The notes: generated from the letters alone by a model not told the origin. 64,000 nucleotides of DNA from Pseudomonas gingeri (GCF_013386165.1 NZ_JACAOS010000003.1:1-64000); one strand, 5' to 3'. Counted from the stretch's first letter, positions 25,141 to 34,436 are shown. Made by a program: numbers and translations.

Positions 25141-25820
25141 ATGAACCTCGATGCTCCTACAGCCGGCTCAATCCTCATCCCCATTCATCCAGGTCAGGTG
25201 GTACTCAACAAACCCTTGCCGAGTACGGTGACTTGCTGACGACGCTCGAGGCGGTCCTGGACGCGGTCACTCGCCAGCAGTCGGATGCCGAGCGTCAGGT
25301 GCTGGGGCTGGCGAGGGTCATCGACCGTCTCTGTGCCAGCGACGCCGATGCCTGCCTGGCGCTGATCTATATCTATTCCCAGCATCCTTCGGCCCATGAG
25401 CAGACGCTGTTTCACAGCATTCTCTGCAACCTGATCGCGCGTCAGATGAAGCTCGATCCGCCAAGGCTTATCGCCTTGATGGCCGCCTCGCTGACCGCGA
25501 ACATTGCGGTGCTGCGCCATCAGGATCGCCTGAATAACACGCCGATGGTCCTGACCCCTGAGCAACGGGCGGTGATACGACGCCATCCGCATCTGAGTGC
25601 CCAGGCCATCCGTGACTGTGGCGTGAGCAATGCGCAGTGGATTCAGATCATCGAACAGCATCATGAACGTGGCGCGGGCGACGGTTATCCGCAGGGTCTG
25701 GCGGAAGCCCAGATTGTGACCGAGGCGCTGATCCTCTCATTGGCGGAACGCTACACGGCGATGATTACCAAGCGCGCCTATCGTGACCGTTTCAGCCCGG
25801 CGCAGCGTCGGGCTTGTGGT
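25141..25820 (+). pseudogene. HD-GYP-like gene: internal deletion with frameshift, 3' end lost
   Basis: An ATG at 25141 opens MNLDAPTAGSILIPIHPGQV and continues for about 32 residues to a TGA at 25237. The rest of a longer protein resumes in another frame (LLTTLEAVLDAVTRQQSDAERQ… from about 25227). That second part resembles HD-GYP-type proteins: the GYP part is clear (IIEQHHERGAGDGYPQGLAEAQI, LSLAERYTAMITKRAYRDR) while the HD part is degenerate. Relatives, as I remember them, have a longer stretch between the two parts, so an internal deletion as well as a frameshift is likely. Homology stops near 25815, where the convergent gene at 25821 ends; the frame then runs on in unrelated sequence to 25868. 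The gene is therefore probably inactive. Confidence 0.7.
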
Positions 25821-26726
25821 TCATTCAGACCAGGGGAAAGAATGGAGTATGTAGCGGGGTCTACTTGAGCCGATTCTCTTGGCGCTCAGTGTTATTTTGA
25901 AATTTTGATAAAGATGCTGATTAACCGCATTTGGATTCGGTATATCTCTGGGTATTCCACCGTAGATCACGACCCCGTCGCTAGTCCGAAACTCAAAAGC
26001 TCGTTTGTCTGGGAGCGCCCCTATGAATTCGCCATCGAAGGTCTCTACGGTTTCTTTGATATTGTCCACGCTAAGGCGATCCTTACTACGTCGGACCTGT
26101 TCTGTATCGACGAACTGAAATTTCCTGGTGCGTGTTGTAACAGAACAGGACGCTTCGAAGCTTGACAGCTTTCCAAGAAAATCAGAGACGCTTGCTATGG
26201 CGCGGTCCGCCAGTCTCGAAACGGGTTCGGACAGTTCCTCGTCGCTTTTTGTTGTCGCTTCTAGCAGCTCTGTCATAAGGTCGATTGCCTGAGAGACAGA
26301 CGTCGTTCCCTCGATTTCCAGCTGCTTTTGCGCAGGCACCTCCTCCAACTCAAAACCAAAAGACCCCAATGCTGTGCCGGTAATGAGCAGTTGATTGTTT
26401 GATCTGTTCGGTATGGGACCTTTATCTGCAAGGGCCCCAGATAGCGATGCGGCAATCGTTGCAATGGCCTCACTGAAGGCTTGGGTCGCCGCTGTGCCGA
26501 ACTCTGCAAGAACACCATGGGTTCCCCATACCGGTGCACCGCGATACGTTAGGGTCACCTTGGCTGGCTGATAGGCATTTTCGCCATGTTCTTCCAGATA
26601 GGCCTGCGTCTCTTCGATCCTTGATCGAATGGACATGGCGGAGAGCTTGCTTAGCCCTGTCTTGGACAATTGCTTTTGAAGGAAGTGTAGTTCTGCCGAT
26701 CGATGCAGGTATTCATTCCTATTCAT
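25821..26726 (-). CDS. uncharacterised partner of the nucleotidyltransferase-like protein
   Basis: A 301-residue soluble protein that I do not recognise. The N-terminal 70 residues are rich in charged helices (NRNEYLHRSAELHFLQKQLSK). The middle has small hydrophobic strands (LLITGTALGSFGFELEEV), and the C-terminal third looks like a beta-rich domain. The ATG at 26726 follows AGGAG and overlaps the end of the upstream gene by 8 bases, so the two are translationally coupled. Base composition is visibly lower in GC than in the flanking genes, suggesting joint acquisition. A toxin-antitoxin or phage-defence role is possible for such a pair but is not shown by any motif here. Confidence 0.68.
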   Translation of the reverse strand: MNRNEYLHRSAELHFLQKQLSKTGLSKLSAMSIRSRIEETQAYLEEHGENAYQPAKVTLTYRGAPVWGTHGVLAEFGTAATQAFSEAIATIAASLSGALADKGPIPNRSNNQLLITGTALGSFGFELEEVPAQKQLEIEGTTSVSQAIDLMTELLEATTKSDEELSEPVSRLADRAIASVSDFLGKLSSFEASCSVTTRTRKFQFVDTEQVRRSKDRLSVDNIKETVETFDGEFIGALPDKRAFEFRTSDGVVIYGGIPRDIPNPNAVNQHLYQNFKITLSAKRIGSSRPRYILHSFPWSE

Positions 26727-27297
26727 GAGCGAACTCCTGCTTTCGAGCCACGAGGGCATCTTGGGCTGCCTGATCGTGCTGAGGATCAAGGTCTACCCGC
26801 AAAAATCCTTTCCATTGCTTTGAGCGGCGGTGCGACCACATGCTGTACCAGTAAGATGTCATTCCAACCAGAATCTCTGGGGCATCGCATAAGGACTGTA
26901 CATAAAAATCAACCTTGAATTGTTGCTTTACATAAGCTTTGTCGGCTCTGGTTGCACCCAGCAATCGAATATCGTCTGGCGTCAGGTCGTCGTAGAAGTC
27001 GTCGCCTTCCGACGTGAATGTCACCACGTCAATATCTCTCGGGGGGCGGCGATCAATCAGCTCTATGTTCTCCGTGAAGCTCCCATCCAACCATTGAAAT
27101 CCGCTAGCCATGCCCATTCGGTGCAGCTCTGCGCGATGAGATAGGTATCCTTCCAAAATAGCACATCGGTCGAAGCTGGTCGCAAAATGCTGGACGAGTA
27201 GTGGAAGCTCAACCTCATACGGAGATCTATCGTGCCCCGCTGGATTCTGCTCATTAATGGGGGGAATTAACCCCTCCACATTCCAATCTGGAATCAC
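26719..27297 (-). CDS. nucleotidyltransferase-like protein (DUF6932 type)
   Basis: A 192-residue protein. It has the minimal nucleotidyltransferase signature: G72-S73 in FQWLDGSFTENIE, then the acidic pair D88 and D90 in PPRDIDVV, and a third carboxylate D130 in KVDFYVQ. This matches the hG[GS]…DhD…hDh pattern of Pol-beta-like enzymes. The GTG at 27297 has a strong GGAGG six bases upstream. The protein resembles what is annotated as DUF6932, whose function is unknown. Coupled to the next gene by an 8-base overlap, it forms a two-gene cassette of lower GC beside the truncated HD-GYP gene. Confidence 0.72.
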   Translation of the reverse strand: MIPDWNVEGLIPPINEQNPAGHDRSPYEVELPLLVQHFATSFDRCAILEGYLSHRAELHRMGMASGFQWLDGSFTENIELIDRRPPRDIDVVTFTSEGDDFYDDLTPDDIRLLGATRADKAYVKQQFKVDFYVQSLCDAPEILVGMTSYWYSMWSHRRSKQWKGFLRVDLDPQHDQAAQDALVARKQEFAHE

Positions 27298-27518
27298 TTC
27301 ATGCCTCCTTGCTTAAGTGGTAAATCACTGATGAGCACTGATGAATCGAAGCCTAGCCGCGAGGTCAGGTGCAAACAAGCGCCCAGGAATTTCTAGGAAA
27401 TTTCAGTCAATGAAAAGAGAGTTCTCTTGATGGCCCTGTAAGTGCGGGCTATCCAGGGGCGCCGTATTGCCAGGAGGAACCCTCTCAAAAGCGTGGCGCT
27501 TGCTTTCCCGCAGATCAT

Positions 27519-27812
27519 TCAGGCCGTCCACCACAACCCGTAACCCAAGCCCATCAAGCCCCAGGCCAGCAACGGATGGAACAGCACCTGCCAGACCCTG
27601 GCCTGCAGGTCGAAACCCACGCCATGCACAAAGCCCGCGGCGACGCCCCACATGATCAGCATCAACAGGTTATGGCTGTAGCGGCCCTGGGCATCGAGCA
27701 TCGAGGCGGGGTGGATCAGCAGGATCAAGCTCAAGGGCATGGCCAGCAGCAGGGACAGCGCCCGGCTGCCGCCCCAGCGCAGCCAGGTGGGGGAGAGGGC
27801 TTCAGTCCTCAC
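27519..27812 (-). CDS. ybgE: cyd operon YbgE-family protein
   Basis: A 97-residue inner-membrane protein with about three helices. The family hallmark is AAGFVHGVGFDLQARVWQVLFHPLLAWGLMGLGYG. YbgE proteins are accessory to cytochrome bd oxidase. The GTG at 27812 lies inside the end of cydX (11-base overlap) with AAGGAG seven bases upstream; a longer frame to 27848 would overlap cydX much more. It is the last gene of the operon. Confidence 0.83.
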   Translation of the reverse strand: MRTEALSPTWLRWGGSRALSLLLAMPLSLILLIHPASMLDAQGRYSHNLLMLIMWGVAAGFVHGVGFDLQARVWQVLFHPLLAWGLMGLGYGLWWTA

Positions 27813-27918
27813 CCGTCGGCTCCTTGTCCAGGCTATTGGACGCTTCAAGCCAGAGGGCGTTGATGATGCCGAAGCTGCAGGCCAGCAACACGCCGAGGAT
27901 CCAGGCGAAATACCACAT
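27802..27918 (-). CDS. cydX: cytochrome bd oxidase small subunit CydX
   Basis: A 38-residue single-helix protein: MWYFAWILGVLLACSFGIIN followed by ALWLEASNSLDKEP. The start MWYF.WILG and the conserved Glu just after the helix are diagnostic of CydX/CbdX, which stabilises the haem site of the bd oxidase. It begins 12 bases after cydB ends and overlaps ybgE. Confidence 0.93.
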   Translation of the reverse strand: MWYFAWILGVLLACSFGIINALWLEASNSLDKEPTGED

Positions 27919-27930
27919 AGTGTCCGTTCC

Positions 27931-29073
27931 TCAGTAAAGGCTGTGGGTATGGGAGTCGATGTGTTGCGTCGTGACCTTGCCCCACATCTTGGCGTAGCAC
28001 CAAAGCGTGTAGCAGAGGATCAGCGGCACGAAGATCGTGGCCGCGACCAGCATGATGCCCAGGGTCATGCGACTGGACACCGCGTCCCAGAGCGTCAGGC
28101 TTGAAGCGGGGTCGAGGCTCGACGGCATGATGAACGGGAACAGCGCAAAACCGGCGGTGCACAGGGTGCCGACGATCGCCAGGCTGCTGCCGAGAAAGGC
28201 CCAGCGGCCCTGCCGAGCGATTGCCGCGAGCAGCGCCATGACGCCGCCGCCGATCCCCAGCAACGGGGCAATCATGGTCAGGGGAGAGTGCCGATAGTTG
28301 GCCATCCAGCCCGGATTGTTGCCGGCCACGGTCTTGTCCAGCGGGTTGAGCGCGAGATTGGGGTCGAAGCTTGAGGTGATCGTCATGCCGTGGATGTTCC
28401 CCAGCCACAACCAGAGCCCGGCGCCGATAAAGGCCAGCAGGTAAACCAGCGCCATCAGTTGCGCCGCCGTGCGTGAGCGCCGGGCAATCGCGCCCTCGGT
28501 GCGCATCATCAGCCAGGTGCCGCCGTGCAGGCACAGCATGCTCAGGCTGACGACCCCGGCCAGCAGGCCGAAGGGGCCGAGCAGTTGCCAGAAGCTGCCG
28601 TGGTAGCTGGAGCGCAGGCTGTCGTCGAACTGGAAGGGCACTCCCAGCAGCAAATTGCCGAACGCCACGCCGAAGACCAGGGCCGGCACCGCGCCACCGA
28701 CAAACAGGCCCCAGTCCCAGCTCTGCCGCCAGCGGGTGTTGCTCAGCTTGCTGCGGTAGTCAAAGCCTACCGGGCGCACGAACAGGGCGAACAGCACCAG
28801 CAGCAGCGCCCAGTAGAAACCCGAGAAAGCCGCCGCATAAGCCAGCGGCCAGGCGGCGAAGAGGGCGCCGCCGGCGGTGATCAGCCAGACCTGATTGCCG
28901 TCCCAGTGGGGCGCGATGGTGTTGATCACCACCCGCCGCTCCGTGTCGCTGCGGCCGACAAAGGGCATCAGCGCCGCGGCACCGAGGTCGAAGCCATCGG
29001 TCAGGGCGAAGCCGATCAGCAGCACGCCGACCAGCACCCACCAAATCAGTTTGAGGCTTTCATAGTCAAACAT
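27931..29073 (-). CDS. cydB: cytochrome bd ubiquinol oxidase subunit II
   Basis: A 380-residue membrane protein with eight or nine helices, close in length to E. coli CydB (379). The N-terminus is MFDYESLKLIWWVLVGVLLIGFA, with the family stretch TDGFDLGAAALMPF and the diagnostic INTIAPHWDGNQVWLITAGGALFAAWP and RPVGFDYRSK (shown in parts). The ATG at 29073 is chosen over 29079 because its spacing to TGAGGA is better and it matches the family start. It pairs with CydA, 11 bases upstream. Confidence 0.95.
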   Translation of the reverse strand: MFDYESLKLIWWVLVGVLLIGFALTDGFDLGAAALMPFVGRSDTERRVVINTIAPHWDGNQVWLITAGGALFAAWPLAYAAAFSGFYWALLLVLFALFVRPVGFDYRSKLSNTRWRQSWDWGLFVGGAVPALVFGVAFGNLLLGVPFQFDDSLRSSYHGSFWQLLGPFGLLAGVVSLSMLCLHGGTWLMMRTEGAIARRSRTAAQLMALVYLLAFIGAGLWLWLGNIHGMTITSSFDPNLALNPLDKTVAGNNPGWMANYRHSPLTMIAPLLGIGGGVMALLAAIARQGRWAFLGSSLAIVGTLCTAGFALFPFIMPSSLDPASSLTLWDAVSSRMTLGIMLVAATIFVPLILCYTLWCYAKMWGKVTTQHIDSHTHSLY

Positions 29074-29084
29074 CGTCATGTTCC

Positions 29085-30671
29085 TCAGGCCAGGGCCGGC
29101 TGTGCGGCGTGAGCCGGGGTGCTGTCGCGTTCGAAATGGTAGCGGCCGGTGTGCAGGCTGCTCGGGCCGAGGCGGGCGAACTTGATCATCAGGTACATCT
29201 CGATGACCAGCAGCACGCTGTAGAACGCCACGAGCGCCAGCAGCGAACCCCAGATATCACTGGAGGAGACGCTGGAGGCCGACAAGTAGGTCGGCAACAC
29301 TTCGCCCACCGACCACGGCTGGCGGCCGTGTTCGGCCACGAACCAGCCGGTTTGAGTGGCGACCCAGGGCAGTGGCAGGCTGAACAAGGCCCATTTCAGC
29401 AGCCAGGGTTTACGCGCTTCGTTCTTGCGGGCAGAGGCCCAGAACGCGCAGACGAACAGCGCCAGCATGAGGAAACCACTGAGCACCATCAGGCGGAAGG
29501 TCCAGAAAATCGAGGCCACGCTGGGAATCGAATCCAGGGCGGCTTGCTTGATCTGCGCCTCGTTGGCGTCGACCACCTGGTCGGTGTATTTCTTCAGCAG
29601 CAGGCCGTAGCCCAGATCCTTTTTCACCTGGTTGAACGCGGCGACGGTCGGTTCGCTCTTGTCGCCGGAGCGCAGTTGTTTCAGCAGGCCGTAGGCAACC
29701 ATGCCGTTACGGATCCGCCCTTCATGCTCGGTCACCAGGTCCTTGATGCCGGTGACCGGCGTATCCAGCGAGCGGGTGGCGATGATGCCCATGACGTAGG
29801 GGATCTTCACCGCATAGTCGGTATGTTGTGTCGCCTGGTTGGGCAGTCCGAACAGGGTAAAGGCTGCGGGGGCCGCTTCGGTGTCCCATTCCGCTTCGAT
29901 GGCGGCCAGCTTGGTTTTTTGCACGTCACCGATTTCATAACCGGATTCGTCGCCGAGAATGATCACCGACAGGATCGATGCCATGCCGAACGCGGAGGCA
30001 ATGGCAAAGGAGCGTCGGGCAAATTCCTTGTCACGGCCCTTGAGCAGGTACCAGCTGGAAATGGCCAGCACGAAAATCGCCCCGGTCACATAGCCGCCGG
30101 CCACGGTGTGGACGAACTTGACCTGGGCCACCGGGTTGAACAGCAGTGCGCTGAAACTGGTCAGCTCCATGCGCATGGTGGTGAAGTTGAACTCCGCGCC
30201 GACCGGGTTCTGCATCCAGCCGTTGGCGATCAGAATCCACAACGCCGACATGTTCGAGCCAATCGCCACCAGCCAGGTCACGCCCAGGTGCTGCACGCGG
30301 GACAGGCGATCCCAGCCGAAGAAAAACAGGCCGATGAAGGTCGACTCGAGAAAGAACGCCATCAAGCCTTCAATGGCCAGCGGCGCGCCGAAGATGTCGC
30401 CCACGTAGTGGCTGTAGTAGGACCAGTTGGTGCCGAACTGGAACTCCATGGTCAGGCCGGTGGTGACGCCCAGGGCGAAGTTGATCCCGAAGAGCTTGCC
30501 CCAGAATTGGGTCATGTCCTTGTAGACCTGCTTGCCGGTCATGACATACACCGACTCCATGATGGCCAGCAGGAAGGTCATGCCCAATGTCAGGGGGACG
30601 AAGAGGAAGTGGTACAGCGCGGTCATGGCAAATTGCAGTCGAGATAAGTCGACGACTGATTCAGAGATCAT
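29085..30671 (-). CDS. cydA: cytochrome bd ubiquinol oxidase subunit I
   Basis: A 528-residue membrane protein that oxidises quinol and reduces oxygen through haems b558, b595 and d. The haem-ligand His near the N-terminus is in ALYHFLFVP, another is in [12 protein letters not shown], and the quinol-site region GRQPW is present after TGWFVAEH. The Q-loop is of the long E. coli type ([19 protein letters not shown] and the following ~80 residues), so this is CydAB rather than the short-loop CioAB common in Pseudomonas. The start overlaps cydP by 4 bases (ATGA). Confidence 0.95.
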   Translation of the reverse strand: MISESVVDLSRLQFAMTALYHFLFVPLTLGMTFLLAIMESVYVMTGKQVYKDMTQFWGKLFGINFALGVTTGLTMEFQFGTNWSYYSHYVGDIFGAPLAIEGLMAFFLESTFIGLFFFGWDRLSRVQHLGVTWLVAIGSNMSALWILIANGWMQNPVGAEFNFTTMRMELTSFSALLFNPVAQVKFVHTVAGGYVTGAIFVLAISSWYLLKGRDKEFARRSFAIASAFGMASILSVIILGDESGYEIGDVQKTKLAAIEAEWDTEAAPAAFTLFGLPNQATQHTDYAVKIPYVMGIIATRSLDTPVTGIKDLVTEHEGRIRNGMVAYGLLKQLRSGDKSEPTVAAFNQVKKDLGYGLLLKKYTDQVVDANEAQIKQAALDSIPSVASIFWTFRLMVLSGFLMLALFVCAFWASARKNEARKPWLLKWALFSLPLPWVATQTGWFVAEHGRQPWSVGEVLPTYLSASSVSSSDIWGSLLALVAFYSVLLVIEMYLMIKFARLGPSSLHTGRYHFERDSTPAHAAQPALA

Positions 30672-30865
30672 TTCGGGATCTTCTCTGGAGGGACAAGTGA
30701 GGGGCCAAGCAAGTGCTGGCCAGCCTTTACACCGTCATCCATGACCTCGACCGGAGCGTTGAACCAGATGCTGCGGATCCCCATGAGCAGGACGAATTTG
30801 ACCAGCAGGATCAGACCGATTTTTCTCGCAAAGGGGTTTTTCAGAAAATCGAAAGGGCCTGTCAC
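30668..30865 (-). CDS. cydP: cytochrome bd oxidase-associated small protein CydP
   Basis: A 65-residue protein with one helix: [20 protein letters not shown] then [11 protein letters not shown]. This arrangement (basic patch before a helix containing LL.KF.LL) matches the CydP small proteins encoded just before cydA in many gamma-proteobacteria. I chose the GTG at 30865, which follows GAGGTG; the frame extends further to 30931 but there it runs through the ANR box. The stop overlaps the cydA start. Confidence 0.78.
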   Translation of the reverse strand: MTGPFDFLKNPFARKIGLILLVKFVLLMGIRSIWFNAPVEVMDDGVKAGQHLLGPSLVPPEKIPK

Positions 30866-30917
30866 ATTCGCACCTCGTGAGGATGGCGAATTGTCACAAC
30901 GTATTACGGTGTTGAAT

Positions 30918-30931
30918 TTGATCCAGATCAA
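30918..30931 (-). promoter_or_regulatory. ANR/FNR box of the cyd operon
   Basis: TTGATCCAGATCAA is a perfect match to the FNR/ANR consensus TTGAT-N4-ATCAA. It lies 53 bases upstream of the cydP start, placed to activate the operon when oxygen is low. Confidence 0.9.
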
Positions 30932-31074
30932 TAAATGGGGAGTCAGGGGGCAGGGCGTGAATAGCGCCCTGCACCAGCAGGTGCCTGTGCATCAGTCGAG
31001 CCGTTCGGCGAAGATCAAGTCACCGATCAGCGGGATGGTGGTGCACTCGGCCATGAGGGATAGCGGAGAGGCGG

Positions 31075-32127
31075 CTATGGCTTGTCCACTACCCCGAAGT
31101 CCAGCAACACCTTCATGGCCTGGCTCTTGTCCGCCGCCAACTCGAACGCCTGGGCCGCCTCGTTGAATGGCACCGTGTGGGAAATCACCGGGCGCACATC
31201 GATGACCCGGCGATTCAGCAAGTCCACGGCCTGGGCGAATTCCGAGTGAAAACGAAAGGTGCCCCGCAGATCGATTTCCCGACTGACCAGCAGGTTCAGC
31301 GGCAATGACACATCGCCGCCCAGGCCGACGGTGACCAGTACGCCTCGCGGGGCGATGCATTCCAGGCCGTTGCGCAAGGCCTGGGCGCTGCCCGATACCT
31401 CGAACATCACATCAAAATAGCCTTTTTCCAGGGTGTAGCGCTGCAATGCACTGGCGTCTTCGGCCAGGTTGTGGGTGCGGCTGGCGCCCATTTTTTCGGC
31501 ACACTGCAGGGGCCCGCTGGCCAGGTCCACGGCGACAATTTCCGCCGCACCGGCAGCCCGCAGGCTGCCGATCAGCAGATTGCCGATGGGCCCGCAGCCG
31601 GTCACCAGCACGCGTTTACCGAAGACTGCACCCGCCCGCTGGATCGCATGCAGGCCGACCGACAGCGGTTCCGCCATGGCGCCTTCGGCCAGGCTGACCT
31701 GATCGGCCAGCAAATGGGCTTGGCTGGTATCGATCACCAGGGTCTGCCGAAACGCCCCCTGGATATGTGGGAACGGCATGGCGCTGCCGTAAAAACGCAT
31801 ATTCAGGCAATGATTCGGCAGGCCCTGATGGCAGAGGCGGCAACCTCCGCAAGGGCGCGAAGGGGAAACCGAAATGCGTTGGCCGATTTTGAACGGTCCG
31901 CTGGCGTTGCCGACCGCGTCGATCACTGCGGAAACTTCATGGCCAAGCACCATGGGCTCGCGCAGGCGAACCGTGCCAAAGCCGCCGTGCTGGTAATAGT
32001 GCAGGTCCGAACCGCAGATCCCACCCCGGGCGACGCGTACCCGCAGTTGGTCGGGGGCGAGGTCTTCGAGCTGAGCTTGCGGTTCGACCCGCAGGTCCTT
32101 GGGGGCATGACAGACAATGGCGTGCAT
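31075..32127 (-). CDS. idnD: L-idonate 5-dehydrogenase (zinc-containing)
   Basis: A 350-residue medium-chain alcohol dehydrogenase. The catalytic-zinc motif is GGICGSDLHYY with GHEVSAVI, the structural-zinc cysteines are CGGCRLCHQGLPNHC, and the NAD-binding motif is VTGCGPIGNLLIG. L-idonate 5-dehydrogenase converts L-idonate to 5-keto-D-gluconate. The downstream partner idnO, 15 bases upstream in the operon, supports this over sorbitol or threonine dehydrogenase. Transcribed in an operon with a gluconate-type permease. Confidence 0.87.
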   Translation of the reverse strand: MHAIVCHAPKDLRVEPQAQLEDLAPDQLRVRVARGGICGSDLHYYQHGGFGTVRLREPMVLGHEVSAVIDAVGNASGPFKIGQRISVSPSRPCGGCRLCHQGLPNHCLNMRFYGSAMPFPHIQGAFRQTLVIDTSQAHLLADQVSLAEGAMAEPLSVGLHAIQRAGAVFGKRVLVTGCGPIGNLLIGSLRAAGAAEIVAVDLASGPLQCAEKMGASRTHNLAEDASALQRYTLEKGYFDVMFEVSGSAQALRNGLECIAPRGVLVTVGLGGDVSLPLNLLVSREIDLRGTFRFHSEFAQAVDLLNRRVIDVRPVISHTVPFNEAAQAFELAADKSQAMKVLLDFGVVDKP

Positions 32128-32142
32128 AAAAAATCTCCAGGA

Positions 32143-32916
32143 CTACAGCGACGAGGTGATGCCACCGTCGACATACAGGATATGACCGTTGACGAAACTG
32201 GCGGCGTCGCTGGCGAGGAAAACGGCTGCGCCGGCCAGTTCGGCGACTTCACCCCAACGCCGGCTGGGGGTGCGCTGGACCAGCCAGTCGCTGAATTCGG
32301 GGTTGGCTACCAGATTGGCGTTGAGTTCTGTCTTGAAATAGCCAGGGCCGATGCCATTGACGGTCAACCCGTGGGGAGCCCAATCAATCGCCATGCCTTT
32401 GGTGAGCATCTTCAAGGCACCTTTGCTGGCGGCGTAGGGCGCGATTCCCGGACGACCGAGTTCGCTTTGTACCGAGCAGATGTTGATGATACGTCCGCGT
32501 TTGCGGGGAATCATGACACGGGCGACGGCCTGGCCGACCAGGAAAGCGCTGTCCAGGTTGGTGCTCATCAACTCGCGCCAATGGGCCTCGCTGTAATCCG
32601 CCAGCGGCCCGCGGCGTTGCATGCCGGCATTGTTGACCAGAATCTCCAGTGGGCCAAGACGTTCTTCGATGTCCGCCACGGCGGCCAGGATGGCGGCGCT
32701 GTCGGTGACGTCGAAGGCCTGGGTGTGAACCTTCAGGCCTTCTGCCGCCAGTAGCGCCGCGCTGTCGCGCAGGGTGGCGAGGTTGCGTCCGTTCAGGACC
32801 ACCCTGGCGCCCGCCTGGGCCAGGCCGCGAGCGATGGCCAGGCCGATGCCGGCACTGGAGCCGGTGATCAGTGCCAGACGACCGTCGAGGCTAAAGCTGT
32901 CTAAAACCTGTTGCAT
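32143..32916 (-). CDS. idnO: gluconate 5-dehydrogenase (5-ketogluconate reductase)
   Basis: A 257-residue short-chain dehydrogenase: cofactor motif ITGSSAGIGLAIA, NNAG in LVNNAGMQRRG, and the catalytic Ser-Tyr-Lys set in NICSVQSELGR and YAASKGAL. It reduces 5-keto-D-gluconate to D-gluconate. The ATG at 32916 follows GGAGAC; the longer frame to 33015 would overlap the permease gene. It lies between idnD and the permease in one operon. Confidence 0.88.
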   Translation of the reverse strand: MQQVLDSFSLDGRLALITGSSAGIGLAIARGLAQAGARVVLNGRNLATLRDSAALLAAEGLKVHTQAFDVTDSAAILAAVADIEERLGPLEILVNNAGMQRRGPLADYSEAHWRELMSTNLDSAFLVGQAVARVMIPRKRGRIINICSVQSELGRPGIAPYAASKGALKMLTKGMAIDWAPHGLTVNGIGPGYFKTELNANLVANPEFSDWLVQRTPSRRWGEVAELAGAAVFLASDAASFVNGHILYVDGGITSSL

Positions 32917-32942
32917 GGGTGTGTCTCCTATTGCGTAAAACC

Positions 32943-34295
32943 TCACACCACCAATGACAGCAGCATGATGAGGGCCAGGGCGACGAAAGAAAGGAGGGTT
33001 TCCATCAGCGTCCACGTCTTGAAGGTTTCGACGACGCTCATGTTGAAGTACTGCTTGACCAGCCAGAAACCGGCGTCATTGACATGGGAAAGCACCAGCG
33101 AACCGGCGCCGGTAGCCAGCACCAGCAGTTCGCGATTGACGCCCGGTATCAGGTCGATCACCGGCGCGACAATGCCCGCGCCAGTGATGGTGGCCACCGT
33201 CGCCGAGCCGGTGGCCACGCGGATCACCGCCGCCACCAGCCAGGCCAGGAGAAGGGGCGAGATGTCGGCCCGCACGGCCAGGTGCCCGATCACATCGCCC
33301 ACGCCGCCGGCCACCAGCATCTGTTTGAAACCACCCCCGGCCCCGACGATCAGCACGATGGCGGCAGTCGGCGCGAGGCTGGCGTCGAGCATCTTGCTCA
33401 CTTGCTGGCGGGAGAAGCCTCGTGCGGCGCCGAAGGTGTAGAAGGCCAGGAGCAAGGCGGCCAGGAGAGCGCTGATGGGGTGGCCGATCAGGTCCATCCA
33501 TACCCGGAAATGGCTGTCGGCCGCACACACCACGTCGGCGAAGCTCTTGAGCAACATCAACGCCACCGGCAGCAGAAGGGTGATCACGGTGATGCCGAAA
33601 CCCGGCAGGTTGTCATCGGATGGCTCCTTGGTCAGCTGGGCCATCAACTCGGGTGACGGTGTGCCTGGCACGTAGCGCGAGATCAGGTTGCCAAACAACG
33701 GCCCGGCAATGACGGCGGTCGGCAGGCCGATCACCAGGCCGTAGAAGATCGTCTTGCCGATGTCTGCCCCGAAGACGCCGATGGCCAGCAGCGGCCCCGG
33801 GTGCGGCGGTACCAGGCCGTGGACCACCGACAGTCCGGCGAGCAGCGGCATGCCGATCTTGATCAGCGACAAACCCGTGCGGCGGGCTACGATCAACACC
33901 AGCGGGATCAGCAGCACAAAGCCGATCTCGAAGAACAGCGGGATGCCCACCAGGAACGCGGAAAACATCATTGCCCAATGCACCCGTCGTTGGCCGAAGG
34001 CGCGAATCAGGGTGCGGGCGATCTGGTCGGCGCCGCCGGAGTCGGCCATCAGTTTGCCGAGCATGGTGCCCAGGCCGAGGATGATCCCGACAAAACCGAG
34101 CACCCCGCCAAAGCCATCCTGGAATGCCTTCATGACCTGGCTCACCGGCATGCCGGAGGTCAGGCCCAGAAAGCCTGCGGCAAGGGTCAGGGCAACGAAG
34201 GGGTGGACCTTGAGGTGGGTGATCAATAATATCAATCCGATAATCGTGATCAGTGCATCAAGCAGCAAATAGGTATCGTTGGCCATGCTGAGCAT
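32943..34295 (-). CDS. gluconate/idonate:H+ symporter (GntP family)
   Basis: A 450-residue inner-membrane transporter with at least a dozen helices. The GntP family pattern is visible in HPFVALTLAAGFLGLTSGMP, LVPPHPGPLLAIGVFGADIG and VTGSATVATITGAGIVAP (the last with one residue changed, as ATGSATVATITG). The start at 34295 follows GGAGG. With idnD and idnO it should import L-idonate, 5-ketogluconate or gluconate. It is the first gene of this operon, divergent from the LysR gene at 34437. Confidence 0.87.
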   Translation of the reverse strand: MLSMANDTYLLLDALITIIGLILLITHLKVHPFVALTLAAGFLGLTSGMPVSQVMKAFQDGFGGVLGFVGIILGLGTMLGKLMADSGGADQIARTLIRAFGQRRVHWAMMFSAFLVGIPLFFEIGFVLLIPLVLIVARRTGLSLIKIGMPLLAGLSVVHGLVPPHPGPLLAIGVFGADIGKTIFYGLVIGLPTAVIAGPLFGNLISRYVPGTPSPELMAQLTKEPSDDNLPGFGITVITLLLPVALMLLKSFADVVCAADSHFRVWMDLIGHPISALLAALLLAFYTFGAARGFSRQQVSKMLDASLAPTAAIVLIVGAGGGFKQMLVAGGVGDVIGHLAVRADISPLLLAWLVAAVIRVATGSATVATITGAGIVAPVIDLIPGVNRELLVLATGAGSLVLSHVNDAGFWLVKQYFNMSVVETFKTWTLMETLLSFVALALIMLLSLVV

Positions 34296-34436
34296 GGAGC
34301 CTCCTTATTCTCGTTGTTATAGGCTAAGCCCTGTCATAGGCTGTGTGGCGGGCGTCACTTCACCTCAGGGTGCAATCAACGTCCAATTTTTATTTATGAT
34401 CTGGTGATCAATGTTTTTGATGAGTCTGGGGTTTTG

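Noticed and set aside
27411..27428. AAGAGAGTTCTCTT near-palindrome and the repeat GCACTGATGA near 27330 as attachment sites
   Set aside because: No matching copy exists at the other end of the nucleotidyltransferase module and no integrase is present.
30992..31053. A 20-codon frame (MAECTTIPLIGDLIFAERLD) after idnD
   Set aside because: No ribosome site precedes it and no partner gene is seen; it is probably chance sequence.
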